From: Helicostylum pulchrum
Taxonomy: Eukaryota; Mucoromycota; Mucoromycetes; Mucorales; Mucoraceae
Assembly: GCA_025677825.1 (NCBI GenBank)
Contig: JAIXMO010000071.1
Span: forward strand, 58,793-122,792
DNA: 64,000 nucleotides
Reading direction: 5' to 3'
Shown here: piece after piece, positions 1 through 10,207 of the stretch
How positions within the stretch are numbered: the first letter of the stretch is position 1
How the letters are laid out: each line of letters starts with the position of its first letter
Position numbers and translations under genes: made by a program
Notes under the pieces: model-generated
Seen by the model: only the letters and a program-made list of their open reading frames with translations
Told to the model about the DNA's origin: nothing
Databases searched by the model: none

Positions 1-1494
1 ATCCCGGTAAGTTTCTCGAAAATATCGGTTTTACATTTATGCATGTATGTTTAAATTATTTGATATAGGTGTTAGGGATTTAATTTGTGGTGTTGATTGC
101 CAAGATTTGGCGCTTACAAACAAATATACTACCCGTCAACATTCTTTCAGTTACAGTAACGCCACATATAAGTAAGCATATAATAAGCCTAAAATTTATG
201 TAATTGAAATCGGACATTAATTTTTTTCTTCTGACAGGCTCCGTTCTGGAATGGACTGGATTAAACAAAAAGAGCTGGTCAGTAGAGCTGTGGAAGGTAT
301 AAAATTGGTTTATGACAGATTGAAAACACGAAAAGTATGTAGCAACGGAGGTATTATGAACTTCTTAAATTCAGCCGCCGCGGAACAGAAAAGGTACAAG
401 TGAAAGATCTTCTTTTTACACAGCATTTATCCTAATATTCATTGTTTTTCTTTATACTTATAGTATTCATGAGTTTATGAAGTCGTACCGACATCGAGAG
501 AATAAGGGGTACGCGTTTTCCAATCGACAAGCGTCACAAGATCATGCTGCTAGAGTAGTAATTGGGACAACACATACAGATGAACCATTCAAACTTTGTC
601 ATACCTCCACTTCCAAACGTCGATACAGAAAAAGACGTTTATATCGCGAAACCATTAAGCAAATTTATTCGCAGCGCCCTTATCCTGCTCGTCCCCTTCC
701 AATCCGTGATTTGGTTCAAGACTCAAGAAGAACGGTAGTGGCGTATGGGGACGCATCTCTCAAAGGAACGTATAAAGGGAACACCCCTGTTCCCGTAAAG
801 ATAAAGAAAAACACGTTATAAAGCGTAGTATATATTTAGTAATTTTGGTTGTATATATAGAGTATACAAAGAGCAATCGCTAACAAAGCTATTGTTATAT
901 CAGTAGACGAATTTCGTACGTCCGTCACCTGCTCACATTGCCTCAGAAGATTAGAGAACGTGTATAACGATACGTTCTTAGAATGTAATCACCGGTAATA
1001 TTTTCTGGCACATTATGAATGTTGAATATCGCACTCAACCCTGTTTAACTTATAGAAAAAAAAACATCGTTATTATGATCAAGACAGCGAGAGTAACGAC
1101 TGCCGAGCGTTTTTAAAATGTCTGGACGAAGATGGTAACATCCTACATAGATCAAGTGCTTGTCCAGAAGGTAAAGTATGCATTCTTGATTATTATAGAA
1201 AATCAATCTTATACTTTTTTAAGCTCAAGAAAAACGTCGCTTGATTTATCCACTGAAGCAATGCAAGGAATGTCCTATGAGTGCAAATACAGACATACAG
1301 GTATTTAACATACATATGTATATAACGTATATTTTTTTAATATGTACCCTTTTTAGTATTGGAACAGGGATGTGAATGCGGCAACCAACATCCGTGAAAT
1401 TCTTTTTCGGTATATCACGCATGGATTCGATTTGAATTCGAGGCAGCCTCAATTGTCTCGTATAAGAGAAATAAACGATGATGACGAAAACTAA
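1..1494 (+). CDS. Fanzor (TnpB-like) RNA-guided nuclease family protein, 5' end outside the window
   Basis: Exons read by hand: 1-6, 69-171, 238-393, 464-794, 861-994, 1056-1170, 1224-1300 and 1357-1494. The product carries the C-terminal half of a TnpB/Fanzor protein. A PGVRDL segment follows what is probably the RuvC-I Asp, whose codon (?AT) is cut by the window edge. Next come YGDASLKGTYKGN, the VDEFRTS segment with the likely catalytic Glu at 909-911, a zinc ribbon of two CxxC pairs (930-941 and 1262-1273), and the RuvC-III motif WNRDVNAATNI with Asp at 1369-1371. Fanzors are eukaryotic relatives of IS605 TnpB that cut DNA with an omega-RNA guide. One flaw: exons 861-994 and 1056-1170 join out of frame by one base at an A9 run at 1056-1064, unless a weaker donor near 960 is used. 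Family assignment is firm; activity is unknown. Confidence 0.88.
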
Positions 1495-1567
1495 GCGTTT
1501 TTAAGTCTGGTTAAAAAAATAATCACATTTTTACTTTAATAAATATCAAATATTTTTATTTTAAACA

Positions 1568-3711
1568 ATGTCAAGTAATAACGCTACATCTATTCATATC
1601 AGTTGTTATACGCCCATTTCAGAGAGACTTACCGTACCTTTGACCAATTGGAAGAAATCCGTAGTAGACTATATTCCCCTACACGGTGTCAGATTTGTGA
1701 AAGGCACAACTAGAACCGCAGAGGGGCAAGAGAGGGCAAAAGCTCAGCGATTAAATACCACCGAAGGTCCCAAGCCCAGAACCCGGTATATTGATTATGT
1801 TTTCAAAACGTATTACTCTTGTCATCGTTCTGGTGAAAAGAGACAAACTAAACCGAGCAAAATAATAGCAGCGAAGGATCTAGAAAATTACAAAAAAAAG
1901 TAAAAAAAATTGAATGTACTGCTAATTTGGTAGCTACCTGTTATAAAAGCGATCCTAATAATGTTGTCTTGCATCACACCGGTAACCATAATCATCAGAT
2001 TGGTGGTCTTGAAGACTTGAAGTTTCTGCCATTGTCGCAAGTAGCTAAACAGTTGATTGAGCAAAGATTACGCGAAGGATTTAGAAAGAGAGACACCAGA
2101 ATTTCAATTCAAAACAATTTTCTTCGTTATAGTCAAGCCAACTTGAATACCGATGTAGAGCAATCTCTTGGTAACGAAGCTCAAGTTATCGTTCACCGTG
2201 ATCAGATGGTTCACTCCACAGAGATTTATAACATCTATAAAAAAATCCAAGAAGCTTTCTACAAAAAAGCAGATGATCAGAAAGAATCTGTTAAACTTTG
2301 GTTGACCAAGTTAAAAGAAAATGAAGGATACAATACTTTTTTGGCAGATAATTTTGATAGCACCTTCTCGTTTGGATTTGTCTCATCATGGCAAAAGGCA
2401 CTCTTGATTGAAAGTGCAAGTGTATGTCCGGATGCCACTCATTGTACCTCTAACATTGATAAAGGGATACTTTACACCATCGTGACCCGTCATCCATGGA
2501 CTGGTACAGGATGTTCTGTAGCATTCTTTTTTACGACTGATCATTCGATGTTACCAGTAAAGCATTTTCTTTACTTCTTGAGATATACCGTTCACTTTTC
2601 GGGCTGGAAAAAGATCACCATCGATATCAGTACCGCCGAAAGAAATGCAATCAATTCTGTCTACCCAGAAGTTGTGATTCAGTGGTGCCTTTTCCACGTC
2701 GCAAGAGCCTGGATGGGTAAGATTCGCGAGTATATCAAGCTTGGAAGTTCAGCAGCTAACGCCTGGGTACATAGAGCAATTATTACCGATTTTAAAAGAA
2801 TGATGTGGGAGAAGGACACCTCTGTTTTTCTGCCAATGCTTAGTTAATTTGTGATTACTTATGCAGCATATCCTGATTTCATCCAGTACTTTAATCGACA
2901 ATACTTGGAGAACGATGCTTTTATGCGCTGGTCTGTCGCCTTTCAGCCTCAAGTTTTTACCAGTATGGAGACCAACAACTATGTTGAGAGCTGGCACAAT
3001 CAGCTTAAAACGACATATTTAAACAGAAAAAGAAATAGACGCGTTGATAGATTGATTTTCATCCTTGTCAGAGATGTACTTCCTGATTACGTTCAAAACG
3101 TAAACAGAATGGTGTTGAATATCGGCAAAATGAGTCCAGAAGAAAGAAGAAGAAGGGCTCGCGAGATGAGTGCAGAAGATGTGAACGTGGCTACTCTTGT
3201 AACAATGATTGAAGAGCTGGAAGAGCAAACTGGATACAAGGTTCGCTCTTTTTCAGATGAGGAAGTGTACTACATCATTCAAGTGGAGCAGGATAGCATA
3301 AAACCTTGTGGTTGTAAGGATTTCCGTTGGAACCGTATCTCTTGCAAGCACATGTACCTTCTCAAACGTTTGCACAGGGATTTAGCTACTTTTGAGCGTG
3401 AGTATAAAAAAAAATATCAGCATTTTTTTTTATTAAAATCTAACCATTATGTATTTTAAGCCGTCGTGTACGATGGAATTAGAATGGCAAGAGCTGAAGA
3501 AACAGCAAACGAGGAACCTGTACTTGAACCTTCTACCGTATTCGATTTTTCTGACTTGATTGCAACATTATCTATGTATCAACACAATCCTCGCAATCTA
3601 AATGAGCAACAGTTAGAAAGTATCAAATCACATGTAGATGAAATTAGTTTGTTACTTCAAAACGATGACAGATTACCTTCAAACATAAATTTACAAACGC
3701 AACATCGATAA
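1568..3711 (+). pseudogene. Mutator-like element (MULE) transposase, with frameshift and stop codon
   Basis: The reading frame shows the MULE layout in order. The N-terminal part has a FAR1/WRKY-GCM1-type zinc finger (a Cys pair, then HNH near 1990-2000). The DDE core has PDATHCTS near 2430, TIDISTAERNAI followed by CLFHVARAW near 2620-2710, and NNYVESWHNQLK near 2975-3010. A SWIM finger (CGCKDF..SCKH) lies near 3310-3350. An intron at 3398-3460 with a GTGAGT donor leads to the last exon. Two lesions are visible: a one-base frame change at the A8 run 1892-1899, and an in-frame TAA at 2845-2847 with the same frame resuming immediately. Cut-and-paste transposition of DNA is the family role. It starts 73 bp after the Fanzor stop, on the same strand. 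It is probably a decayed copy, although the homopolymer shift could be a sequencing error. Confidence 0.85.
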
Positions 3712-3908
3712 AATAATAAAAAAAAAATAGTAATAAAAAAAAGAGGCCATGATTGATATTTAAAAGCCGCTTATCTGTTAGGTAAATAAGGGCGTTCTGC
3801 ATGAAAAAATACGTCACACTTTTTTTTGTCAATAGAACGTGTACCAAAGTTTTTGAATAATTTTTTTTCTTCAATAGATTTTATTTTTATAAAACAGTAT
3901 AATATAAA

Positions 3909-5109
3909 ATGGCAGAAGAAATGTGGTGTACGATTGAAAGCGATCCTGGTAAATCACTATACGGAAAGAGACAAGCCAAAAGTAAAATTGACCTTTTTTT
4001 TATGCAGGTGTTTTCACCGAGTTGATGGCAGGTATGGGTGTTCAAGGTGTTCAAATGGAAGAAATTTATAGTTTAGACGAAGCAACCATGGAAGAATTAA
4101 AGTAATTATTAACTACATCGATTACTTTTTTTAAAAAAGAAAACCAACTAAAAAACAATTTCATGTGTAGACCTATTTATGGTTTAATCTTTTTATTCAA
4201 ATGGCAAAATAAGAAGAATGGACAACCTGCTCCTGAAGTTGATGAAAATTCGAACGTATTCTTTGCTAACCAAGTCATTAACAATGCTTGTGCCACACAA
4301 GCTATTTTGCAAATCTTGTTAAATAGAGACGATATAGAAATTGGACAAGAATTAAGAAACTTTAAAGAATTTACAGCGGATTTTCCTCCTGACGTACGAA
4401 AAAAATATTATATGTTGTATCCATATAGGAAAGACTTAACCATTCTTACTATTTAGATGAAAGGATTAGCTATCTCTAATAGTGAATTGGTCCGCACAGT
4501 GCATAATAGTTTTGCTAGATCAGACCCTTTTGTTAATGAAATTGTTGATCCTAATGCAGGAAAAGACCAAGACGTATACCATTTTATTGCTTATACACCT
4601 ATTCATGGTGCACTTTATGAATTGGATGGATTGAGCCGAGGACCAGTGAATTTAGGTGCATGTGATGATAACAATTGGACTAACCAAGCCAATGAAGCTA
4701 TTCAACGTCGTATGCAGGGATATGGAGATTCTGAATTGCATTTTAGTTTAATGGCTTTAACCAAGGATAAAGTTGAATGCTATCAAGAACAAATTGAGGA
4801 ATTGGATGGCTTACTTTTATCTCTTGGTGAAGATGCTGTAAATGAAAGAAATCAATTAAATAATCAACGTAGTTCGTTACAACACAAGTTACATTTGGAA
4901 CAAGAAAAGAGAGCTAGATGGCATGTAAGTTATACAAATAAAGATGCACTTTTTTTTTTAATACGTGGAATTTAATTGTTTTCATATAGAGAGAAAATGT
5001 ATTGAGAAAGCATAATTTTATACCAATGATTTACAATCTTTTAAAGAAACTCGCTGAAAAGGATCAATTAGTACCACTTGTCGCAAAGGCCAAAGAAAAA
5101 AAGCAATAA
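3909..5109 (+). CDS. uch2: Ubiquitin C-terminal hydrolase of the UCH37/UCHL5 type
   Basis: Five exons (3909-3948, 4008-4101, 4171-4393, 4457-4924, 4990-5109) give 314 residues, the normal length of UCH37. The peptidase C12 core shows the active-site Cys in [10 protein letters not shown], the catalytic His in YHFIAY and the Asp in YELDGL. The C-terminal ULD-type tail ([18 protein letters not shown]) is the segment that in UCH37 binds Rpn13 on the 19S proteasome, where the enzyme trims ubiquitin chains from substrates. The start at 3909 gives [14 protein letters not shown], matching the family N terminus. All splice joins keep frame. Its promoter lies within the 200 bp after the MULE transposase and may overlap the end of that element. 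Confidence 0.95.
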
Positions 5110-5375
5110 TGCACTAAATAAGGAAACTTTTTAAATAAATTAGTCATCGATTTTTGAAGCAACTCATCATCATCTACTTATCTCGTTTTCGAGAAGTGGC
5201 AATTGTTACCATAAACACATTATTAGTCATTGATACCATAGATTCGGTAAAATACGCTAAAAAAAATTTTTGGCTGTGGTTTTTGAAGGGATAGGGTTAA
5301 TGAAAACCCGCTTTGTCTGTTTTAAAATAAAATAAAATAAAAAATGTGTCGTTTTGTTTCTCTTTATTTTATACA

Positions 5376-7389
5376 ATGTCGCAAAAGATAACGAAGCCTT
5401 TTCCTTCGAGACAACTAGCAGTTGTCTGCGTTTGTCGGTTCGCTGTAAGTTTTTTTATTTTTACTTGTAGTCTTTCACCATTACCATACTCATTCGTTTA
5501 CTCTTTATAGGAGCCAATTTGCTTTACTGTTATTTTTCCTTTTATTGTTCAGGTAAAAAAAAATATATAAATATATATATATAAATAAAATAGGATTCTT
5601 AACATTCTATATATTTTTACTTAGATGATACGTGACTTTAAAATTGCACCAGAACAAAGTATTGGATATTATGTTGGATTGATCACTTCATGTTTTGCAT
5701 TGGCTCAAGTGTTAACAGGTATACATATATATGACATAACTCTTGATCTATTATATGTTGCTTACAGATCATACACAAAAAAAAAAAAAAAAAGGTATGC
5801 ATTGGGGTATGCTTTCTGATCGTATTGGTAGAAGACCTGTGATCTTACAAGGACTCGTGGGAACTATTGTTAGTATATTACTGTTTGGTTTATCCAAATC
5901 ATTTGCCTGGGCACTCTTTTCACGTAGTTTATGTGGGCTTCTGGTAGGTTAGCTATACAACAAAGTTTTTTTATTACAGATATTTACCTTTTTTATATAG
6001 AATGGTAATATCAGCGTCTTAAAGAGTATGGTATCCGAATTAACAAATGATCTTTTACCTCATCAAAGAGCTCAAGCATTTTCATTACTACCTTTGATGT
6101 ATGGTCTCGGTTCCATTATTGGACCCATGTTGGGAGGGTTTTTATCTCATCCAGTTTCAAACTATCCCAATATCTTTGGCCATTTGGGTGCTGTAACCGA
6201 TTTTCTAGTAGAGTACCCTTATTTCTTACCGTGCTGTATTTCAGCTTTTATTTGTTTAATGGGTCTTATATTTGGCATGATCTTTTTAGAGGAAACACAT
6301 AAAGCTGTAAAGTACGAACGAGTTCATCAAGACGAAGAAGTACTTCCTATATCAGACGGTCAAGTGGATACTGAAAACTATTCGACGTTTACTACTAATT
6401 CAACAACAGGTGCCGTAAAGATTCAACATTCTCCTACTCCTACACTTCATGATAGGAATGCTCCACCTACCTTAAAAGATGCTCTTACTCCGACCGTCGT
6501 AGCTATTTGTATCACCTACGGTTTCTTTGCTCTTCAAGCTGTGTATATGGATGGTTTGTAAACAACTTGTCACACTTTAAAAAAACGCGCTAACCTATTT
6601 TTGTACATAAAAAAATAGAATTGTTCCCGATTTATACAGCTAGTAGTAGAGACAACGGTGGCCTAGGATTTTCACCAAACGAAATTGGGTCAGCACTTGC
6701 CTTTTCAGGAGTCATTACCCTTTGCTCTCAAATATTTATTTTACCTGTACTCACCAGAAAATATGGATTATTAAGGTTGTTTCAGATCGTATTGTCTATA
6801 CTTGTATTCGTTTATTTGGTACAAGGCGTAATTCCTACTTTATACTATGTACCTGATTTAAATGGTGATACGGATACAAAGTTTTGGGTTTGGGTGGGTT
6901 TATTGATCGTGTTGGCTATGAAGACAGTTTGCCATACCATTGCGTTTACGGGCTGCACTATATTGGTAAACAATGCTTGTCCACGAGATGAATCATTAGG
7001 TGCTGTTAATGGATTTTCTTCATGTAAGTTTAAAAATGCTGGAAAAAAAAAGTGCCACATATTTATTGTACATGTATATATATAGGTTGTGCAAGTGGTA
7101 TGCGTGCTATCGGCCCCGCTGTTTGCGGTGCAATTTGGTCAGCGTAAGTCTTGATTAAAAAACAAACAAAAAACAACAACTTTATTCTGAGCTATTTATA
7201 TATAGTTCTTTATCATCTACATGGATCCCTTATTCAATTCGAGTAAATATCGCATTTGTTGTGTTGGCTGGAATTGGTTCATTTACCTATCACTTGAGTA
7301 CCAAATTAAATGCTGATGATTACGAAACTGCTCATTCTAGAGAAGAAGTTGTAAGTACGCAAGATCCATCCTCCTCCACTTCTTCTTAG
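5376..7389 (+). CDS. Major facilitator superfamily transporter, fungal YCR023C-like
   Basis: Eight exons (5376-5444, 5511-5552, 5625-5718, 5795-5943, 6001-6553, 6619-7023, 7086-7143, 7206-7389) sum to 517 residues. About twelve hydrophobic segments surround a charged central loop. The MFS signature after helix 2 is clear (WGMLSDRIGRRPV), as are RSLCGLLNGN and the ETHK segment after helix 6. It is a predicted secondary transporter of the vacuolar or plasma membrane; the substrate cannot be read from sequence. Resemblance is to the uncharacterised YCR023C group and to ZIF1-like carriers. The third intron ends in an A-rich acceptor after 19 A residues, at 5776-5794, which is unusual; using the pyrimidine-rich CAG at 5765-5767 instead would break the frame. 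Confidence 0.9.
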
Positions 7390-7595
7390 ATTTGTATATA
7401 TATATACCACTCATATTTATAATAATAATATTAATAATAATAAATTATATGTTTTTTTATTTAAAGAATAATTAATACGTGTAATCTATATTTATGTATA
7501 TGGGGTGGCGCGCGTTTTTTTTTTTCTCTCTTTCTTTTTTGTTGATGAATGTGGCAAAGTAAATGTTTTGTTTGTATCAAACTTTAACAAGTTTG

Positions 7596-8079
7596 TCATT
7601 TTCTTGCTATTCTGGGATTGCAAAAATTCGGTTTGCAGACATATACCTTCTTTGCTTCCGCGATCTTCTCACAGGTTTTGCATTTCTTCTTATCATTACA
7701 GTTGACGCAAACGTGTTGTGTTTTTTCTTCTTCTTTTTCGGGAGCCGGTTGTAAGAAAGCATAGTGTGGATGTACATTTTGCACAAAGGTTGGCATGCCG
7801 TAGTAATTTTGAGGGTAAAAATTATTATAGCAGTGGTAAGCTGGCATCATATAAGGCTGCATAACGAAAATAGGTGTTGGCGCGGGCGCTTCTGGTTTCG
7901 CTTCCGGGGCCTTCTTTGGTTTATTCCACTAATTGAAATGGTATTAGTTTTCTTTAAAAAAAATCCCGCCCTTGAAATATTTATCCTCTTTAATAATAAT
8001 TACAAAAAAAAAAAAAAAAAAGAGAGTAACTTACGGTCATTAAGTTTAAGCCCATTGGGTCGCGTGCAAAGTCAGTCAT
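7596..8079 (-). CDS. Small Pro/Tyr/Cys-rich protein of unknown function
   Basis: Two exons (8035-8079 and 7596-7928) encode 125 residues. Exon 1 gives MTDFARDPMGLNLMT, followed by a consensus GTAAGT donor and a TTAG acceptor in phase 0. The middle is Met/Tyr/Asn-rich (FVMQPYMMPAYHCYNN). The C-terminal part has a cysteine cluster CVNCNDKKKCKTC, then VCKPNFC, which could bind metal or form disulfides. No signal peptide or membrane segment is seen. It converges with the upstream MFS gene, with about 200 bp between stops. I do not recognise the family; the clean splice and biased composition support a real gene. Confidence 0.6.
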
Positions 8080-8478
8080 TGTTAAATAGATAGATATGTG
8101 TGAAAAAAAGAAAGAAAAAAAAAAGGTACCATTTTCATTTCTTATATACCTTTTGAAATCCATTGTACCACTTTATGTAAATAGAGGGGGGCTCAAGCGC
8201 GAAAAAAAATGACGTTATTCACACAGGCGTTTTCACTACATTTTTGTGTTGTCAACGTTTTTGGGTCTGTATCACATGATTATATATCACCTGTGTACAA
8301 GCCGGAAATTTACAATGGTTCTATTTAAAATTATATTACGGAGCCGCAAGGACCAGGTGGTCCGACCATTTGCAAATAAATAACAATTGTATTCTAATTT
8401 GTTGTGCAGATCAAAACAAAAATCTGAAATGTTTTTCTTTATTATTATTATGAAATTAATGTAGTAAACGTTTTGTCT
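8080..8478. other. Intergenic, small palindrome
   Basis: No gene is visible. The segment holds the 5' flank of the Cys-rich gene and the 3' flank of the repeat/CaaX gene. A GC-rich patch contains the near-perfect inverted repeat GGACCAGGTGGTCC at 8350-8363, with an E-box-like CAGGTG at its centre. Confidence 0.5.
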
Positions 8479-10026
8479 TTATAAAATAATACAATTATCA
8501 TTTTTCTTTTTACGTTCAAGAGTAGGCTTTCGTGTTTCCAAAGGTTTATCTTTTTTAGGTGTTACATCATCTGGCTTCTTTGGTAGTACACTCTTGGGTT
8601 TCTTTGGGGAAACAGCTCGTACGGGCGGAACAATATCTGCCTTTTTAGCAGAAGATGGCATTGTTTCTCCTACTGCAGCTTCAGGTCGCTTCAGGTTAGC
8701 TTTAGGGTGAATAATTGCGTACACGTCAATGGAACGTGCTCTGACAGCGGATTGAATACAATGCTCTACATTTTCGCTCAGCTTTGTAGTCTTTTCCGTA
8801 GTAGCTGAAAGCTTATCCGAAATAACTGCAGCAGTACCGGCTACAGCCGACGAAACGGCTGCAATCGCTGACCCTGCAACTATCTCAGGTAATGTCTTCT
8901 CAGGACGTTGCGAATCTTTTTTAGGAAGTGGTTTGTATTCGCCTGCATGTACATTTTTAGCAACCTTGTCAACGATAGCGTGCAAATGAACAGATGGAGA
9001 TGCAATTGCCGATTTGATACCGTGTTTTATAGGTTCTGTTAATTTAATTGGATGACCATCTGATGTAGTTGAGTGGCTTTGTTTTTGCTCCTTGGCAACC
9101 AATGTGTTGTATTCTCCGGCTCGTACTTTTTTGGAAATCGTGTCGATGATAGCGTACAAGTCAATAGAACCAAATGCAATTACGGACTTGAAACATTCCT
9201 TTATAGGCTCGGTTAATTGAAATGACGCATTGGTGGTGGTGGTGGTTGGTACTTGGCTTGGAGTTTGCTTAGCACTAGACGTATTGTATTCGCCTGCTTT
9301 TACATTATTGGCAATTTTATCCACAATAGCATATAAACCAATTGATTGTGATGCGACTACAGAATCGATACTATATTTAACTAAATCTGATAAACGCAAT
9401 TGTTCAGACTCATCGGCTGATGCTTTATTGGGTTTGTTCGAAACAGCTGGTACGGATGATGTGTTGTATTCACCTGCTTTTACCTTTTTAGCTATCTTGT
9501 CGATAATTTTATCAATGTGAATGGAACGGGAAGCAATGACAGATTGGATAGTATACTCTACAATCTCTGATACTGGCTCCGAAGGTGTGTTGGCCGGTGA
9601 TTCAGATGGAGCGGATGCCGCAATTTCTGCAAAGGATGGAGCTCCCGTAGCAGGAATTGTATCTGTGTTTACTGCAATCAATGTTTCGTTGGTGCTGGAG
9701 GCGGCTGAAGGCTTTTCGACAGCTGATGAACCCTTTGTACGACTAGTATCAGGAATATCAGATGCTGCTGTATTGGTTGCTTTTACGTCACTCGTTGCAT
9801 CAGAAGCGGATCTTTCATTGGGAGGTGAACTGTCGTTGCTATCTACTGTTTCTTCTTCTTCCTCTTCAGCAGGTAAAGCAGCTACTTCAGCATAACTTAT
9901 GCCTTCAACTGGTGGGCTCGGAACTACATTATCTTGCTTTTTGTTCTTCTTTTTATTGTTCTTCTTTTTTTTATTCTTTGAATTGTTATTAATTGCCGAA
10001 GTTACTGGGGGAGGAAAATCAGACAT
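8479..10026 (-). CDS. Repeat protein with C-terminal CaaX box
   Basis: An intronless 515-residue frame starts at MSDFPPP (10026); the longer upstream ATG at 10131 adds only low-complexity sequence. A Lys/Asn-rich stretch (residues 15-30) and an acidic run precede two short SYAEVAA / SFAEIAA motifs (44, 131). Five degenerate units of about 60 residues then begin near 153, 213, 271, 330 and 417. Each is built around SVIASxSIxLYAIVDKIAxxVKAGEYNT, with the last one degraded. A basic tail ends in NCIIL, a textbook CaaX motif whose final Leu favours geranylgeranylation, so the protein may be membrane-tethered. I do not recognise the repeat family. DNA of the repeat block lies at about 8690-9580. 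Confidence 0.75.
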   Translation of the reverse strand: MSDFPPPVTSAINNNSKNKKKKNNKKKNKKQDNVVPSPPVEGISYAEVAALPAEEEEEETVDSNDSSPPNERSASDATSDVKATNTAASDIPDTSRTKGSSAVEKPSAASSTNETLIAVNTDTIPATGAPSFAEIAASAPSESPANTPSEPVSEIVEYTIQSVIASRSIHIDKIIDKIAKKVKAGEYNTSSVPAVSNKPNKASADESEQLRLSDLVKYSIDSVVASQSIGLYAIVDKIANNVKAGEYNTSSAKQTPSQVPTTTTTNASFQLTEPIKECFKSVIAFGSIDLYAIIDTISKKVRAGEYNTLVAKEQKQSHSTTSDGHPIKLTEPIKHGIKSAIASPSVHLHAIVDKVAKNVHAGEYKPLPKKDSQRPEKTLPEIVAGSAIAAVSSAVAGTAAVISDKLSATTEKTTKLSENVEHCIQSAVRARSIDVYAIIHPKANLKRPEAAVGETMPSSAKKADIVPPVRAVSPKKPKSVLPKKPDDVTPKKDKPLETRKPTLERKKKNDNCIIL

Positions 10027-10207
10027 TTTTTTATAATATAAATAAGAAAGAAAAAGAATTCCCACTAAAATGAAAGTTGAAGGGTTTTTCTTTTTTTTTT
10101 TTCCTAAATTTTGTTTTATATATAGTAACATTCCTCATTGGATTGGTTTTATGACGAATTTATTTTTTCAACATATACTATTTGCTAATAAAATGAATCC
10201 CAGTTTT

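Noticed and set aside
477..821. A stand-alone 114-residue gene
   Set aside because: It is an internal exon of the Fanzor gene; its last codons run through a splice donor at 795.
5765..5794. Use of the CAG at 5765-5767 as the MFS intron acceptor
   Set aside because: It would add a poly-Lys stretch and break the frame into SDRIGRRP; the acceptor after the A run keeps the MFS motif.
9230..9895. Two open frames opposite the repeat/CaaX gene
   Set aside because: They are antisense shadows of a repetitive coding sequence.
10026..10131. Upstream start of the repeat/CaaX protein
   Set aside because: The extra 35 residues are a poly-Lys plus hydrophobic translation of A/T-rich leader; MSDF is the more credible start.
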